Part shown: positions 1-6,177 of the stretch, piece by piece
Position numbering within the stretch: the stretch's first letter is position 1
How the letters are laid out: each line of letters begins with the position of its first letter
DNA from: Candidatus Zixiibacteriota bacterium
GTDB taxonomy: Bacteria; Zixibacteria; MSB-5A5; GN15; FEB-12
Length of the DNA: 12,640 nucleotides
Assembly: GCA_023700785.1 (NCBI GenBank)
Contig: JAMPYH010000046.1
Coordinates: 1-12,640, forward strand
Reading direction: 5' to 3'
Made by a program: the position numbers and the translations under genes
The notes under the pieces: generated by a model
What the model saw: the letters and a program-made list of their open reading frames with translations, nothing else
Told to the model about the DNA's origin: nothing
Database searches by the model: none

Positions 1-398
1 ATCAACGCGTCAACCGATCTGGATTCAAGCGACTCGTCTGCCAGCTTGACGGCCGGTTCCAGCTCGGTGCCGGCTGGCTTGACTCCGGTGTACGGCGCCC
101 CTTCGCCCGCACGATGCAATCTGACGAGCGTCTCAAGAAAGTACCGGTTCTCAAGCTCGCGACTTGATTCCGATTTGCTTCGGACTTCGAGCACATGATT
201 AAATACGGCGTTTAATTCGGCCTCGACGTCAGGCATGATCCATTTGAGCGCCGGAGTGATATCTCCCGATGTAAGGGCCATTTTGCCGTCTGCGACGGTG
301 GGACCGTCCATGGTGTCACAGTGCGCGCTCGAGTAAGTTGGGAAGGAGATCAGCGACAGCAGAATTGCCGCCGTTAGGGTGGTAATCGATCGAGTCAT
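1..398 (-). CDS. DUF6448 family secreted protein (partial, C-terminus beyond window)
   Basis: Reading the minus strand from the ATG at 398 gives an open frame of 132 codons that runs off the left edge, so the 3' end is missing. The start follows a strong Shine-Dalgarno (GGAGGTGAC directly upstream of the ATG). The N-terminus MTRSITTLTAAILLSLISF is a signal peptide, probably cut after SSA at residue 25, which leaves a mature protein starting H-C-D-T-M-D-G-P. That start, and the later stretch YFLETLVRLHRAGEGAPYTG near residues 86-105, match my memory of the DUF6448 family, whose function is unknown. The protein is expected in the periplasm or envelope. His26, Cys27 and Asp28 at the mature end could bind a metal, but that is inference. 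It is divergent from the LVIVD-repeat gene at 617 and shares a 218-bp intergenic region with it. Confidence is high for the gene and moderate for the family. Confidence 0.8.
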   Translation of the reverse strand, partial: MTRSITTLTAAILLSLISFPTYSSAHCDTMDGPTVADGKMALTSGDITPALKWIMPDVEAELNAVFNHVLEVRSKSESSRELENRYFLETLVRLHRAGEGAPYTGVKPAGTELEPAVKLADESLESRSVDAL

Positions 399-402
399 GT
401 CA

Positions 403-434
403 CCTCCAGAGTGATGCCCGGTAGTGACCGGAGG
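403..434 (-). promoter_or_regulatory. Possible SD-sequestering hairpin in the DUF6448 leader
   Basis: In the minus-strand leader, CCTCCG (434-429) can pair with TGGAGG (408-403), which is the Shine-Dalgarno of the DUF6448 gene; one pair is G-U. The intervening sequence contains CCGG-N6-CCGG, which can form a competing small hairpin. This could mask the ribosome binding site, but six pairs across a 20-nt loop is weak. A TATAAA hexamer lies further upstream in the same leader without a convincing -35 partner. Confidence 0.2.
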
Positions 435-548
435 GTTTGGCGTTTTCGCCGGTTGTATTTTTTGCTTTATAGCAGTTCTGTACCCATGATCGACAGTATC
501 CCCCGAGCATGCCATGACTTAAGTCAATCCATCCACGAGTGATTATCA

Positions 549-577
549 TTGACCAGATTAGTACACGATAGTATATT
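549..577 (+). promoter_or_regulatory. Sigma70-like promoter of the LVIVD-repeat gene
   Basis: TTGACC (549-554) and TATATT (572-577) are separated by exactly 17 bp, each matching five of six consensus bases. The expected transcription start is near 585, giving a leader of about 30 nt that ends in the AAGGAG ribosome binding site (606-611) before the ATG at 617. It is placed correctly for the downstream gene and nothing else competes in the region. Confidence 0.6.
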
Positions 578-616
578 GGGCCGGTACCAGCGCATTTCGC
601 AAACCAAGGAGTTGCA

Positions 617-2836
617 ATGTCCTATCTACGTACCGCCGCATCGAGTGCGGCGATAGTGATGAGCCTATGCCTGGCCGGAGCGCCGACTGTCGGTGCCTGG
701 TCAGTAGTCGAAAACGGACTCAATCAGTCCGAAATGCAGAGTCTGGAACCGGCCTTAGCCGTGGTCTCGGCCGCGGAACCGCAGACGCAGACCGAACCGG
801 ATATCAGCGCGGTCTGGCAAGGGGCTGATCGCTGGATGCGCGGTATCAATTGGGGCGGTGAGACGTTTTTCAATTCCATCGGAAAAGGGAAAAACTTCTT
901 CGGGAGCAATGTCGCGGACAACAGCTATTTCCCTGTGGTGCTGGAGTTCAGCAACACGACGACCTCCCAGTGCCGCACTTTCCGCCGTGATCTCGGATAC
1001 GCGTCGTCAGGCGTGGGAACCTTTCCAGGGGCCGCGTATGATATGACCGATCCCGGCACTCCCCGCCGGTTGAACATCTGCTTTGTTGAAGACAACACGC
1101 TTGGAGCCGCGAACCTCACCTGGGACCCCACCACATCCTCGACCGCGAAGCGAGAATATGTCTTTATCATGACCACGGACTACGACGGCGACGGCTCGAC
1201 CTATAATGGCTTTAATATCTTCTCGGGCGCGTCAACCATGCCGATCATCTATGCCTGGTGGCCCCAACTCGAAGTTGGCAAGACCCTGCTCCAGACACTC
1301 CCCGCGCAGATCAATATCGACGCCTACTATGTCAAAAATCTGCATGGGATCCCCGAAGCAACTCAAATGAATCTCAGCTGGGCGTACTTTGGCGCCAACC
1401 CTGCCTGGTTCCGGATCCTCTCGGGGCCGGCGTCTGCCTCGACAGTGCTTGACTCTGTCCCTGGAACCGAGCGAACCTACACGCACACTGGCTTGTCTAA
1501 TGGTACGACCAATTTCTATCGTGTTCAGGCAGTCGATGGTTCGTCAGCCACAGTGGCGCAGAGCGCCGAGCGATCTTTCACCACCGCGAACATGGCGTCC
1601 AATATGCTGTTGGCGGGACACTGGAACGAACGCTCGACCTACGGCGGCATCTGGGGCTACACTGATTCGCTGGGGAATGAATATGCCCTGCTCTGCGCGC
1701 GGAATGAAGGTGTCAGCATTATCGACATCAATACCTTGCCGCCTACCGAAGTAGGCTTTATGCCGTCGATCACGCCGGCCAAAGACGCCAAGGAAGTTAA
1801 AGTGTACGGCCATTACGCCGTGATCGTGAAGGAGAATGAAAAACTCCAGATCTTCGATATTTCCGATGTAACCAATCCGATCCAGGTTGGCACGATGACT
1901 CCGGATAGCTCTACCGGAAGAGTGGCCGGGTCACACAATGTACTGGTTGATGGCAATTACGCGTATGTTGTCGGGAATCATGGCACCGGCGGGCTGGAGA
2001 TATTCGATATCTCAAACCCGGCCTCGCCCGTGGAGATCCTCCCCGGCTTCCAGCCGTTCTATTATCATGATATCGCGATTCGCAATGACACCATCTATGC
2101 CGCCGGTATCTATGGCGACGGGATCGACATCATCGATGTCACCAACAAGGCGGCGCCTTTCCTGGTGAAGCGATTTAATTACTCCGGGTCAGGCGCGCAC
2201 AACATGGATCTCAGCGCGGACGGGAAATATATCTATATCTCCGATGAGATCGGCGTCTCAGGGAACTGGACGCGGATATTCGACCTCAACGACCTGAACA
2301 ACATCCAGGAGATCGCGCAGATCATCGTTGATCCTGCCGCGGTGGCGCATAACTGTTATCGAAAAGATACCCTGCTCTACCAGGCGTACTATACAGAAGG
2401 CGTCCGCGTCTGGTCGGTGGCAAATCCTGCCAGCCCGTACGAAGTCGCATATTACGACACCTATCAGCCGGCGGCCTATGGTTATCTCGGATGCTGGACC
2501 GTTTATCCGTTCTTCGCGTCCGGGAAACTGGTCGCGTCGGATATGCAGTCCGGGCTGTATGTGTTGGAGCTGGATGTTCCGCCGCCGCCAGGCTGTTGTG
2601 TCGGCACCACCGGTAATGTGAATGATGACGTCGGCGAGCAGATAGATATCTCGGATCTGTCGTTGTTGATCTCGTATCTGACCGTGTCACCGCGACCGAC
2701 GCTGCCGTGTCCGGAAGAAGCGAATGTCAACGCGAACGCGGTCGGTGTGCCGCCGTATGTGGACATTTCCGATCTGTCGTTGTTGATCTCGTATCTGACC
2801 GTCACTCCGCGCCCCGCGCTACCCAACTGCCCGTAG
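617..2836 (+). CDS. Secreted choice-of-anchor B / LVIVD-repeat protein with dockerin-like C-terminus
   Basis: This 739-residue exported protein starts at an ATG preceded by AAGGAG. Residues 1-27 form a signal peptide with likely cleavage after TVGA. Residues ~45-230 are an N-terminal region I do not recognise. Residues ~232-325 look like a fibronectin type III domain (FYRVQAVDG, ending SFTTAN). Residues ~333-655 are beta-propeller-type LVIVD repeats with recurring units such as GVSIIDI, LQIFDISDVTNPIQVG, LEIFDISNPASPVE and IDIIDVTNKAAP; the overall pattern fits the choice-of-anchor B family. Residues ~659-739 carry two dockerin-like repeats, each containing DISDLSLLISYLT, after a CC pair. Such tails in FCB-group bacteria are thought to act in calcium-dependent surface attachment or sorting; that role is inferred. 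No catalytic residues are evident. It is probably a single-gene transcript from the promoter at 549-577. Confidence 0.88.
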   Translation: MSYLRTAASSAAIVMSLCLAGAPTVGAWSVVENGLNQSEMQSLEPALAVVSAAEPQTQTEPDISAVWQGADRWMRGINWGGETFFNSIGKGKNFFGSNVADNSYFPVVLEFSNTTTSQCRTFRRDLGYASSGVGTFPGAAYDMTDPGTPRRLNICFVEDNTLGAANLTWDPTTSSTAKREYVFIMTTDYDGDGSTYNGFNIFSGASTMPIIYAWWPQLEVGKTLLQTLPAQINIDAYYVKNLHGIPEATQMNLSWAYFGANPAWFRILSGPASASTVLDSVPGTERTYTHTGLSNGTTNFYRVQAVDGSSATVAQSAERSFTTANMASNMLLAGHWNERSTYGGIWGYTDSLGNEYALLCARNEGVSIIDINTLPPTEVGFMPSITPAKDAKEVKVYGHYAVIVKENEKLQIFDISDVTNPIQVGTMTPDSSTGRVAGSHNVLVDGNYAYVVGNHGTGGLEIFDISNPASPVEILPGFQPFYYHDIAIRNDTIYAAGIYGDGIDIIDVTNKAAPFLVKRFNYSGSGAHNMDLSADGKYIYISDEIGVSGNWTRIFDLNDLNNIQEIAQIIVDPAAVAHNCYRKDTLLYQAYYTEGVRVWSVANPASPYEVAYYDTYQPAAYGYLGCWTVYPFFASGKLVASDMQSGLYVLELDVPPPPGCCVGTTGNVNDDVGEQIDISDLSLLISYLTVSPRPTLPCPEEANVNANAVGVPPYVDISDLSLLISYLTVTPRPALPNCP
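2654..2802 (+). repeat. 32-bp exact direct repeat in the dockerin-like tail
   Basis: The same 32 bases occur at 2654-2685 and 2771-2802, 117 bp apart and in the same reading frame, encoding DLSLLISYLTV in both dockerin-like units. The surrounding codons differ, so the identity is limited to this core. It fits a recent internal duplication or gene conversion between the two units. Confidence 0.85.
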
Positions 2837-2882
2837 GCGCACGAGACGGAGAGTATGTATCATAGGTAGGTAACCTATAACG

Positions 2883-2936
2883 GTCATCACGAGCTCGGCC
2901 TTAACCGTTTGACAAGGCCGAGCGCCGTGATCTCAG
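2883..2936 (+). repeat. Palindromic repeat copy A (3' side of GIY-YIG gene)
   Basis: This 54-nt imperfect palindrome begins GTCATCACG and ends GATCTCAG. The inner stem GCTCGGCCTT (2893-2902) pairs perfectly with AAGGCCGAGC (2914-2923) around an 11-nt loop. The outer stem ATCACG (2886-2891) pairs with CGTGAT (2926-2931), separated from the inner stem by a small asymmetric bulge. It ends one base before the stop codon of the GIY-YIG gene and matches copy C at 49 of 54 positions. It might also end transcription as a stem-loop for either flanking gene, but there is no T-tract. Confidence 0.85.
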
Positions 2937-2937
2937 T

Positions 2938-3225
2938 TTAGAACTCCTCTGAAAGGTCGCGCCAGGTCGGGTTCTTTGCCTCAATCAATCGTACTTTGTG
3001 CGCCCGATTATAGTTCTTGATCTGTTTCTCCCTCTCGATCGCGGGCATGAGGTCGCCAAACCCCTCGATAAGCACGAGCTTTGTACAATTGCAACGGGAG
3101 GTAAACCCTGGGAGTGAGTGATGTTGATGCTCCCAAACGCGACGGTATAGATCAGTAGTTACCCCCGTGTACAGGACTCGATTTGCCTTATTCGTCATGA
3201 AATAGACAAATGCCGGCCTAGTCAT
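2938..3225 (-). CDS. Small GIY-YIG domain nuclease
   Basis: The 95-residue protein is a stand-alone GIY-YIG catalytic domain. Its hallmark strands are VYFMTN (residues 7-12) and VLYTGVT (17-23), followed by the conserved arginine region DLYRRVWEH (25-33, Arg28/29 and His33) and the metal-ligand helix EREKQIKNYNR (64-74, Glu64/Glu66). It belongs to the short COG2827/UPF0213-like group of predicted endonucleases, which cut DNA using a single metal; its biological role is not established. The start at 3225 follows AGGG about six bases upstream. The first tyrosine of GIY is replaced (YFM), as is common in this subgroup. It is tightly enclosed by inverted palindromic repeats, which suggests a link between the nuclease and the repeats. 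The domain call is firm; the function is inferred. Confidence 0.9.
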   Translation of the reverse strand: MTRPAFVYFMTNKANRVLYTGVTTDLYRRVWEHQHHSLPGFTSRCNCTKLVLIEGFGDLMPAIEREKQIKNYNRAHKVRLIEAKNPTWRDLSEEF

Positions 3226-3243
3226 AGCGGCCCTAAGCTGAAT

Positions 3244-3298
3244 CTGAGATCGCGACGCCTCGCCTTTTCAAATTGGACAAAGCGAGGCTCGCGATGAC
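3244..3298 (-). repeat. Palindromic repeat copy B (inverted, 5' side of GIY-YIG gene)
   Basis: Read on the minus strand, this 55-nt element begins GTCATCGCGAGC and ends GCGATCTCAG, the same ends as the other copies. Its outer stem is ATCGCGA/TCGCGAT where copy A has ATCACG/CGTGAT, and its inner stem is GCCTCGC/GCGAGGC where copy A has GCTCGGC/GCCGAGC. Both arms have therefore changed together. It lies 18 bp upstream of the GIY-YIG start codon and is opposite in orientation to copy A. Confidence 0.8.
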
Positions 3299-3409
3299 AT
3301 TCTCGTGCACTCAAATGTAGCAGACTAGAGTTTACCACCGTTCTCCACAATATCATCTATTGCCCCTCCACTTCACTCGGAACCCGAATTTCGAAGTATG
3401 AGAATAACG

Positions 3410-3463
3410 GTCATCACGGGCTCGGCTTCAACCGTTTGACAAGGCCGAGCGTCGTGATCTCAA
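3410..3463 (+). repeat. Palindromic repeat copy C
   Basis: This copy is 54 nt long, begins GTCATCACG and ends GATCTCAA. It differs from copy A at five positions, and the identity extends a few bases leftward (ATAACG before GTCATC in both). The inner stem is GCTCGGC with GCCGAGC and the outer stem is ATCACG with CGTGAT. It has no nuclease gene attached. The ~110 bp between copy B and this copy (3299-3409) holds nothing I recognise. Confidence 0.8.
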
Positions 3464-3505
3464 TTTCAACCTAAAAGGCCTCTCCCCTGGTCAATTGTCA
3501 ATGTT

Positions 3506-3559
3506 GTCATCACGGGCTCGACTTCATCAATTTAACAAGGCCGAGCGTCGTGATCTCAG
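3506..3559 (+). repeat. Palindromic repeat copy D
   Basis: This 54-nt copy starts 96 bp after the start of copy C, in the same orientation, and ends nine bases before the yifB stop codon. It differs from copy C at six positions, mostly in the loop. Its left inner arm (GCTCGACTT) no longer pairs fully with AAGGCCGAGC, so this copy may be decaying. The outer stem ATCACG/CGTGAT is intact. Confidence 0.8.
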
Positions 3560-3568
3560 TTCGCCTTC

Positions 3569-5107
3569 CTACAACCACAAACTCCTGTCCAATGTCCGGT
3601 AGTGGATCGCTTCGGCGATATGCCCCATCTCGATATCCGCCGAGCCGGCAAGATCGGCGATCGTCCGGGCGACTTTCAGGATCCGGTCATAAGCGCGCGC
3701 GGAAAGCCCCTGCTTGGTGATCGCGAGCGCGAGCAACGACTGCGACTTGTCGTCGATCTTGCAGACGCGGCGAATATCGCAGGGCTCCATGTGCGCGTTG
3801 CAGTAGATGTTCTTCTCATCCTTAAAGCGTTCGATCTGCATCTGCCGCGCCATGTTGACCCGCTTCCGGATGATCTCCGAGCTCTCCCCGCGCGTTTCCG
3901 ACGAGAGCTCTTTGAACTTCACCGATGGAACAGTGATGTGGATATCGATTCGATCCAAAAGCGGGCCGGAGACTTTCGACATATACCGCTGGATATCCCC
4001 CGCCGAACATTGACATTCATGGGCCGGGTCGCCAAAATAGCCGCACGGACAGGGGTTCATCGCCGCTATCAGCATAAACCCGGCCGGATAGGTGAGTGTC
4101 GATGATGCCCGCGAGATCGTCACTGCCTTATCTTCCATCGGCTGACGAAGCATCTCGAGTATATCCTTTTTGAACTCAGGCATCTCGTCGAGAAAAAGCA
4201 CGCCATGGTGCGCCAGGGAAACTTCGCCCGGTTTTGGGATCGCGCCTCCGCCGACCAGACCGGCGTACGAGATAGTATGATGCGGCGCGCGGAACGGCCG
4301 TGTCGCGACCAGGGCGGCGTTCGCCGGAAGCCTCCCTGCCACCGAGTGTATCTTGGTGGTCTCGAGTGCTTCAGCGATGGTCATGTCCGGAAGGATGGTC
4401 GGCATCCGTCGAGCAAGCATCGTTTTCCCGGAACCGGGCGGGCCGATCATGATGATGTTGTGGCCGCCGGCGGCGGCGACCTCGAGCGCCCGCTTGGCCG
4501 ATTCCTGGCCCTTCACATCGGAGAAATCGACTGTATAGCGGCGGGCGTCATTAAATACAGTCGCGATATCAACCTCGAAACGGCGGATAGTAGATTCATC
4601 TTCCAAAAAGTGAACCGCGTCCTTGAGGGTACGGATCGGATAGACTGGTATCGTCCCGGCCATGGCGGCCTCCCGCGCGTTCTCTTTTGGGACCAGTATC
4701 CCCTTGATGCCATTCCCAGGTGCGAAACTCATGGTCATCGGAAGCACTCCGGGAACCGGTTTCAGCGATCCGTCGAGTGACAGCTCCCCCAGCAGCACAA
4801 ACTCATCGGCGCGCTCGCGGATGATCTGCCCAGTCGCCGCCAGAATACCCACCGCAATAGGCAAGTCGAACGCTGAACCTTCTTTTTTGACATCCGCCGG
4901 CGCGAGGTTGATAGTCACCCGCTTCGAGGGGAAGATGAAATCTGAGTTTTTGATCGCGGCGGTGACGCGCTCTTTGGACTCGCGAACCGCGCCATCGGGA
5001 AGGCCGACAGTCACAAATGCCGGCATCTGCTGCTGGATATCCGCCTCTACCTCAACCCGATACGCTTCGACCCCGAGGGTCGCCGAGGAGACAACTTTGG
5101 AAAGCAT
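3569..5107 (-). CDS. yifB: YifB/ComM family Mg-chelatase-like AAA+ ATPase
   Basis: I place the start at 5107, giving 512 residues, because GGAGG (5116-5120) sits eight bases upstream and the protein then begins MLSKVVSSATLGVEAYRVEV as in this family. An in-frame ATG at 5188 would add 27 unconserved residues. An N-terminal Lon-protease-like (ChlI) domain spans residues ~20-165. The AAA+ domain follows, with Walker A GPPGSGKT (222-229), Walker B GVLFLDEMPE (301-310), a cysteine-rich PCPCGYFGDPAHECQC (351-366) and an arginine region SGPLLDRID (379-387). A Mg-chelatase C-terminal domain spans ~415-510. ComM is reported to act as a branch-migration helicase in natural transformation; YifB homologues are widespread and often of unassigned role. 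Length and motifs are complete. The gene appears to be transcribed alone, with a structured leader. Confidence 0.93.
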   Translation of the reverse strand: MLSKVVSSATLGVEAYRVEVEADIQQQMPAFVTVGLPDGAVRESKERVTAAIKNSDFIFPSKRVTINLAPADVKKEGSAFDLPIAVGILAATGQIIRERADEFVLLGELSLDGSLKPVPGVLPMTMSFAPGNGIKGILVPKENAREAAMAGTIPVYPIRTLKDAVHFLEDESTIRRFEVDIATVFNDARRYTVDFSDVKGQESAKRALEVAAAGGHNIIMIGPPGSGKTMLARRMPTILPDMTIAEALETTKIHSVAGRLPANAALVATRPFRAPHHTISYAGLVGGGAIPKPGEVSLAHHGVLFLDEMPEFKKDILEMLRQPMEDKAVTISRASSTLTYPAGFMLIAAMNPCPCGYFGDPAHECQCSAGDIQRYMSKVSGPLLDRIDIHITVPSVKFKELSSETRGESSEIIRKRVNMARQMQIERFKDEKNIYCNAHMEPCDIRRVCKIDDKSQSLLALAITKQGLSARAYDRILKVARTIADLAGSADIEMGHIAEAIHYRTLDRSLWL

Positions 5108-5137
5108 ACTGTTTTCCTCCGAATGCTTTGGAAATCC

Positions 5138-5177
5138 GGCAGGACAGATCCGCTTCCCCCGTCGGACCTGTCCCGCC
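5138..5177 (-). other. Extended hairpin in the yifB mRNA leader
   Basis: Read on the minus strand, GGCGGGACAG pairs with CTGTCCTGCC, then G with U, then TCCG with CGGA, around a 10-nt loop ACGGGGGAAG. That is 15 continuous pairs, two of them G-U. The wobbles are allowed only in the minus-sense RNA (they would be A-C on the other strand), which fits a structure in the yifB leader. It ends 17 bases before the Shine-Dalgarno. I do not recognise a known riboswitch. Confidence 0.45.
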
Positions 5178-5200
5178 TCCGTTAGCAAGGTCGGAAGGGG

Positions 5201-5221
5201 GACTGACAGATGCTGTCAGTC
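5201..5221. repeat. Perfect 9-bp inverted repeat with 3-nt centre
   Basis: GACTGACAG (5201-5209) is followed by ATG and its exact reverse complement CTGTCAGTC (5213-5221). The dyad lies between the terminator of the lipoprotein gene and the yifB leader hairpin, about 95 bp upstream of the yifB start. It could be an operator for a dimeric regulator or a hairpin. TTGACT overlaps its edge on the minus strand, but no matching -10 follows at the right distance. Confidence 0.4.
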
Positions 5222-5240
5222 AAAATGTGATGGCGGGAAA

Positions 5241-5268
5241 TAAAAAAAGCCCCGGCGAGCCGGGGCTT
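5241..5268 (-). terminator. Rho-independent terminator of the 5293-5772 lipoprotein gene
   Basis: On the minus strand AAGCCCCGG (5268-5260) pairs with CCGGGGCTT (5255-5247) around the tetraloop CTCG, followed by a run of seven Ts counting the end of the stem. It lies 24 bases after the lipoprotein stop codon. The nine-pair GC-rich stem and U-tract are textbook. Confidence 0.9.
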
Positions 5269-5292
5269 GGAAGTTCAGTGATATGCTTGAGT

Positions 5293-5772
5293 TTAGTACT
5301 CGTCCGAGATCTTATCGATAATGATCCGCTGGAACGCTGAGTCAGCGACATTATTGCGAACCATCACCACACGATTTTTAGTCGACTGATCCAACTGGAA
5401 TTGGCCGAATGGTCCAAGGCTCGGATTACACTCTTTCTGAGTGCGATTCTGGAAATAGGAGGAATCGCGACCCGCAACAATAGGGATATAGAGGTCAATA
5501 CCGGCATCAACCACATAGCGACCTTCAATATCACAGAAGATGCGTTCGGATTCAGGCTGTTTAGCGGTGTCAAGATCCATGAGCTGCGTATTAGGCGTAA
5601 AGACCCACTTAATAAACTGCTCTTTGACCGGCTGGCCGGTCCTCTCATAGCGATAGACACCTTCATAGGTCCCCTCCAGCGGCGGCGGGGGTTCGACGAT
5701 AACATCGTCTCGGCAACCAATGTAAATGGCGGCAACCAACATAACCGCCATAAACCCGGCAAACATTCGCAT
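5293..5772 (-). CDS. Hypothetical lipoprotein
   Basis: I choose the ATG at 5772, which gives 159 residues: GGGAG lies about eight bases upstream and the protein then starts MRMFAGFMAVMLVAAIYIGC, a lipoprotein signal with the lipid-bearing cysteine at residue 20. The residue three before the cysteine is tyrosine, slightly off the usual lipobox. An in-frame TTG at 5787 is a weaker alternative. The mature part begins RDDVIVEPPPPLEGTYEGVY, a proline-rich tether followed by what looks like a small beta-rich domain (alternating stretches such as GTYEGVYRYERTG and GRYVVDAGIDLYIPIV). There are two further cysteines (CDIEG and ECNPS). I do not recognise the family. It is likely anchored in the outer or inner membrane facing the periplasm. 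A promoter at 5816-5844 and a terminator at 5241-5268 make it a one-gene transcript. Confidence 0.8.
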   Translation of the reverse strand: MRMFAGFMAVMLVAAIYIGCRDDVIVEPPPPLEGTYEGVYRYERTGQPVKEQFIKWVFTPNTQLMDLDTAKQPESERIFCDIEGRYVVDAGIDLYIPIVAGRDSSYFQNRTQKECNPSLGPFGQFQLDQSTKNRVVMVRNNVADSAFQRIIIDKISDEY

Positions 5773-5815
5773 AACTCTATCTCCCAACCTTATGTAGACA
5801 GATTTCTAAGCGGCC

Positions 5816-5844
5816 AATATACTGGCCAGCCCAGAGCGGCACAA
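5816..5844 (-). promoter_or_regulatory. Candidate promoter of the 5293-5772 lipoprotein gene
   Basis: On the minus strand TTGTGC (5844-5839) and TATATT (5821-5816) are 17 bp apart. The -10 is good and the -35 poor. The -10 sits inside a small inverted repeat, GGCCA-N6-TGGCC (5812-5827), which could be an operator. The TATATT hexamer also occurs in the promoters at 572 and 11633. Confidence 0.4.
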
Positions 5845-6177
5845 GCGAAATGTGGCTCGCCGCAGATATCAGACGACTCGTACGGACTATGCATCAAAAA
5901 GAAAATCAACCTTGAGATATCACCGTGTGGACAGCTACTAACAGTGTCGTGGAGGATCTCGGTACGGCCAAAGAAAAGGGACAGGGCGGCAACTGGCGGC
6001 GAGTGGCCCGTCAGACTTATCCGTTGTAATGTAACGACTTAGGCGGACGACAAAAATACCAGGACCGACCGAAACCGGTCGAAATGGACCGGATTTCTAT
6101 GGTAGCGATGTCTGGATACCGCGTAATTTTGCCCGAAGAGATTGACACCCGAAATCGAATCACGTAGTTTTCCTCTG
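5845..6177. other. Gene-poor gap
   Basis: I find no convincing coding frame, tRNA or repeat family here. The short frames that cross it lack ribosome binding sites and family resemblance. The only structure seen is a cluster of CCGGT/ACCGG complements near 6063-6095 that could fold into small hairpins on either strand. Confidence 0.4.

Larger units (their letters stand above)
2883..3298. mobile_element. Candidate GIY-YIG mobile unit bounded by inverted palindromic repeats
   Basis: A 416-bp block contains one gene, a small GIY-YIG nuclease, framed by two copies of the same ~54-bp imperfect palindrome in opposite orientation (2883-2936 and 3244-3298). One repeat ends a single base from the stop codon and the other lies 18 bp from the start codon, so almost nothing else is in the unit. 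Two further copies of the palindrome sit just outside at 3410 and 3506. The arrangement parallels REP elements with their RAYT transposases, but with a different enzyme. Mobility is inferred; no target-site duplication could be established by eye. Confidence 0.4.

Noticed and set aside
424..465. Plus-strand terminator (GGCG-TTTT-CGCC followed by a T-rich run)
   Set aside because: The stem is only four pairs, the T-run is displaced by several bases, and no plus-strand gene precedes it; it lies in the leader of the minus-strand DUF6448 gene.
2862..2878. Small palindrome ATAGGT-N5-ACCTAT after the LVIVD gene
   Set aside because: The six-pair AT-rich arms have no T-tract or second copy; too weak to call a terminator or operator.
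2883..3559. CRISPR array
   Set aside because: The four repeats are irregularly spaced, in mixed orientation, diverged from one another and separated by a gene; no cas genes are present.
5401..6042. 213-codon plus-strand frame spanning the lipoprotein and the gap
   Set aside because: It overlaps antisense with the signal-peptide-bearing lipoprotein and shows no domain, no ribosome binding site and low-complexity composition.
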